Positions 5,030 to 7,017 of a stretch of DNA of 7,017 bases are shown piece by piece. The stretch comes from a bacterium. Lineage in GTDB: Bacteria; Patescibacteriota; Minisyncoccia; Phycocordibacterales; VMEP01. How positions within the stretch are numbered: position 1 is the stretch's first letter; each line of letters starts with the position of its first letter. A program made the position numbers and the translations under genes. The notes under the pieces are model-generated. The model was not told the DNA's origin and searched no databases. It saw only the letters and a list, made by a program, of their open reading frames with translations. The stretch spans positions 1-7,017 of the forward strand of contig JAUYLU010000061.1 in NCBI GenBank assembly GCA_030699625.1, in the 5' to 3' direction.

Positions 5030-6589
5030 CTATCGTTTTCTGCCAATGACGTAGAGGTGCGCCGCCACCGCATCGCTTCCGGGGAGATGCATGAAAAAAA
5101 AATCGAGATATTTGAACGGCCCGAGCGCGAGCATGAATACGTGCGCAAGGAACGGCGCGGCTTTTTTTGAACCGAACGAGAAAATGATGCCGAGATAGTA
5201 CGCGAGAAACATTAAAAAGGCGCTCCACGGACCCGAGCGAACGCCCGATTCCACTATTTCCAGGCCGGAGAACAATTTTTTAAGGCCGCTGATGGTCCAG
5301 CGATTGAAATCGTCGGGCGACGCGTGGTACGGGTGAATGAACGGGGCGCTCGCGTAGAGCACTCCACCCTTCCGAAGCACGCGCATCATCTCGCTCGCCA
5401 CCGTTTCCGCGTCTGCCACATGCTCGAGCATGGATTCGGTGACAACCGCCGCAATCGAGCCGTCCTTGAACGGGAGCCGTGCCGCGTCGGCCACGATGTC
5501 GACGCCGGGAAACGGGAACGCATCCACATTGACGAACTCTTCCCCCAATCGTTCCGGGCCCGAGCCGATATCGAAGATGGGAGTTCCTTTTTCCACAAAT
5601 CGCCGTATCTTCCGCGGTCCGTTCGCGACCATGAGCACCGGGCAGAATACGTGCCAAATGCCGTAGTAGACGAGGGGAAACTGTTTCAAGAACGATTTGA
5701 GCCAATTCACTCCCGACAAATGCTCTTCTCCCTGATAGTGCCGCATGCTTTCCTCGATCAAGAGCGGCCGGTTTTGCCAATCGATGGGAAATACGCCATG
5801 GGCAGGACAGATATACCCCTCTTTATTGCGGGGAAGGGCGCCCTTGCAGAGGGGGCACACCACCGGCACGGGAACCGCTTGGGCAAACCGAACATCGGAT
5901 TTTCGAAGATGCGCAAGGCGGTCCAAAAGGATCACGAGGATGGCGTAAATGCCGTCCCGATAGCGTATTTTCTTGCCTTCCGCTATGAGCCGAGGATTAT
6001 GCGAAATCGCTACTTCCGCAAAACGGTACCCGCGCCGCGCCAGCGCGGCAGTGAAGAGAAGTTCCGATTCGAAATGGCCTGCGCTGAAATCAGGTCCCGC
6101 CTCGCGCGGGAAAAGCTTGTAGCACGTCCACGCGTCGGTGAGTGAAAGACCGTAGAGCACATTCATGAGCTTGGTGATGAACCACACGCCCGCTCGGGAA
6201 ATGAGAAAGCCCTCCCGCTTCGTCGGATGGATGTTCCGCGAGCCGTACACCACGTCCGCCTCGCTCCTATCGACGACGGCGAGGAGGTCTTTGATCTCCC
6301 CCGGGTCGTACTCAAGATCGGCGTCCTGGATGAGGGCATACTCCCCCGTCGCCTCCTTGAGGCCACGGCGAACCGCGGTCCCCTTGCCGCCGTTCACCGC
6401 CTGAAAAATCACCTTCATTCGGGAAGCGTAGCCCTTCAAAATGTCACGCGTGCCGTCACGCGAGCCATCGTCCACGATAATGACTTCGCGCTGCCATCCC
6501 GGCATGGGCGCGCTTTCCACGCGCCGCAGAAGCTCGCGGATGGTCTTCGATTCGTTATAGCAAGGGATGACGATAGACAGTTTCTTCAC
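5030..6589 (-). CDS. Fusion: DPM1-like family 2 glycosyltransferase, Trm112-like zinc ribbon, methyltransferase
   Basis: This 519-residue protein has three parts. Residues 1-230 are a DPM1-like glycosyltransferase: SIVIPCYNE (5-13), VDDGSRDGT (39-47), NGGKGTAVRRG (66-76), QDADLEYDP (88-96, DxD) and PRLIAEGKKIRYRDG (199-213), which resembles polyprenyl-phosphate hexose synthases. Residues 244-280 look like a Trm112-type zinc ribbon, with CPLC (245-248) and CPAH (261-264) then FPI and RPLLIEE. Residues 335-450 are a methyltransferase: IFDIGSGPERLGE (338-350), NVDA (354-357), DAARLPFKDGS (368-378), TESMLEHV (384-391) and PDDFNRWT (425-432). Hydrophobic stretches at about 454-473 and 479-499 may contact the membrane. 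I chose the GTG at 6589 because it places the family's usual K-L-S-I-V-I-P at the N-terminus; a TTG at 6622 would add 11 residues and lengthen the overlap with the upstream gene from 35 to 68 bases. Substrates are unknown. Confidence 0.88.
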   Translation of the reverse strand: MKKLSIVIPCYNESKTIRELLRRVESAPMPGWQREVIIVDDGSRDGTRDILKGYASRMKVIFQAVNGGKGTAVRRGLKEATGEYALIQDADLEYDPGEIKDLLAVVDRSEADVVYGSRNIHPTKREGFLISRAGVWFITKLMNVLYGLSLTDAWTCYKLFPREAGPDFSAGHFESELLFTAALARRGYRFAEVAISHNPRLIAEGKKIRYRDGIYAILVILLDRLAHLRKSDVRFAQAVPVPVVCPLCKGALPRNKEGYICPAHGVFPIDWQNRPLLIEESMRHYQGEEHLSGVNWLKSFLKQFPLVYYGIWHVFCPVLMVANGPRKIRRFVEKGTPIFDIGSGPERLGEEFVNVDAFPFPGVDIVADAARLPFKDGSIAAVVTESMLEHVADAETVASEMMRVLRKGGVLYASAPFIHPYHASPDDFNRWTISGLKKLFSGLEIVESGVRSGPWSAFLMFLAYYLGIIFSFGSKKAAPFLAHVFMLALGPFKYLDFFFMHLPGSDAVAAHLYVIGRKR

Positions 6590-7017
6590 GTTTTCTGAAA
6601 AAAGGATAGGCGGCAAAGGCAAGAATGAGGGGTGTTACGGGCATCCGGAAGCGGGCGTTCACGCCAAGGCCGTTCAGGGGCGTGGTGACGAGGAAATAGA
6701 GGATGAGCATGAACGCGAACGCCGTTTTTGCCGAAAGGCCGCGCCGCCGCACAAAGATGATGCTACCAATTGCGAAGAGAACTGTCACGGCTATCCACCA
6801 CAAGCGCGCGATGAGGACTGCGACGAAAGAAGTTGCCGTAAACTCCCGCACGGTAGACAGGAATTCTCCCGGCGAATGCACGAGGAGCGTGAATGCGGGC
6901 CGGGGCAGAGTTGGAAGAGGGACTCCCGCGTGCTGTAAGACCATAAGGAGACCGTCATGGGTGAAAAAGGTGACTACGCTGTTCATACCCGAAAGCAAAA
7001 GCCCCCTTGGGTGGTCT
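6555..7017 (-). CDS. C-terminal part of a multi-spanning membrane protein, probably a GT39/ArnT-class glycosyltransferase
   Basis: Only the last 153 residues are visible; the frame is open to the window edge, so in-frame starts such as the TTG at 6998 or ATG at 6986 are probably internal. Counting from the first full codon, a loop of about 60 residues is followed by hydrophobic helices at about 63-89 and 96-110, then NARFRMPVTPLI (120-131) leading into a last helix to about 140 and a short basic tail (FFRKREE). A final helix preceded by an R-x-R-x-P segment is what I expect at the end of polyprenyl-phosphate-sugar-dependent glycosyltransferases (PMT/ArnT class) that act on the outer face of the membrane. 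It overlaps the DPM1-like gene downstream by 35 bases, and such a gene would make its donor. The catalytic N-terminus is not visible, so another polytopic protein such as an O-antigen polymerase or flippase is possible. Confidence 0.65.
   Translation of the reverse strand, partial: DHPRGLLLSGMNSVVTFFTHDGLLMVLQHAGVPLPTLPRPAFTLLVHSPGEFLSTVREFTATSFVAVLIARLWWIAVTVLFAIGSIIFVRRRGLSAKTAFAFMLILYFLVTTPLNGLGVNARFRMPVTPLILAFAAYPFFRKREETVYRHPLL

Noticed and set aside
5324..6145. Long plus-strand open frame of 273 codons opposite the fusion gene
   Set aside because: It is antisense to a gene with clear glycosyltransferase, zinc-ribbon and methyltransferase motifs, and its own translation shows no recognisable domain.
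6590..6622. TTG start at 6622 for the fusion protein
   Set aside because: It adds a non-conserved leader and lengthens the overlap with the upstream gene to 68 bases, whereas the GTG at 6589 starts right before the first family strand. It is not excluded.
1..7017. CRISPR array, tRNA, rRNA, riboswitch, insertion sequence or defence system
   Set aside because: Nearly every base is accounted for by genes with glycosyltransferase or methyltransferase motifs; I saw no spaced repeats, transposase motifs, nuclease or toxin motifs, or structured non-coding stretch.

Overview
The window is a densely packed bacterial glycan-modification locus with eight protein-coding genes and almost no non-coding DNA. 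TAA, TAG and TGA all serve as stops, so the standard bacterial code fits. By eye the base composition is fairly balanced. Most neighbouring genes are within 10 bases of each other or overlap, and no start I could check has a strong Shine-Dalgarno sequence. A compact genome of the Patescibacteria (CPR) type would fit this layout and the stacked family 2 glycosyltransferases, but no marker gene is present, so the lineage is inference.

Plus-strand block (1-4268): two tandem paralogous family 2 glycosyltransferases (the first cut by the window edge), a class I SAM-dependent methyltransferase, a DUF268-family methyltransferase-like protein, and a GT11-like fucosyltransferase with an HxRxGDY motif. 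Spacings are 4, 2, 9 and -4 bases, which suggests one transcript running in from the left.

Minus-strand block (4265-7017, read right to left): the C-terminal end of a multi-spanning membrane protein resembling the lipid-linked-sugar-dependent GT39/ArnT class; a three-part fusion of a DPM1-like polyprenyl-phosphate glycosyltransferase, a Trm112-like zinc ribbon and a methyltransferase; and another stand-alone methyltransferase. Spacings are a 35-base overlap and 3 bases. The two blocks converge with their stop codons overlapping by 4 bases.

Taken together the genes look like enzymes for building and methyl-decorating a cell-surface glycan. Cytoplasmic glycosyltransferases add sugars, the DPM1-like domain would charge a polyprenyl phosphate for the membrane glycosyltransferase, and four methyltransferase-type domains could methylate sugars or cap chains. 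None of the substrates can be read from the sequence.

The most striking observation is a 116-base block that is exactly identical between the two tandem glycosyltransferases, although they are clearly diverged immediately downstream. This points to recent gene conversion or recombination confined to the 5' part of the genes. The fusion protein is the second most interesting item. I found no RNA genes, CRISPR array, insertion sequence or clearly novel defence system.
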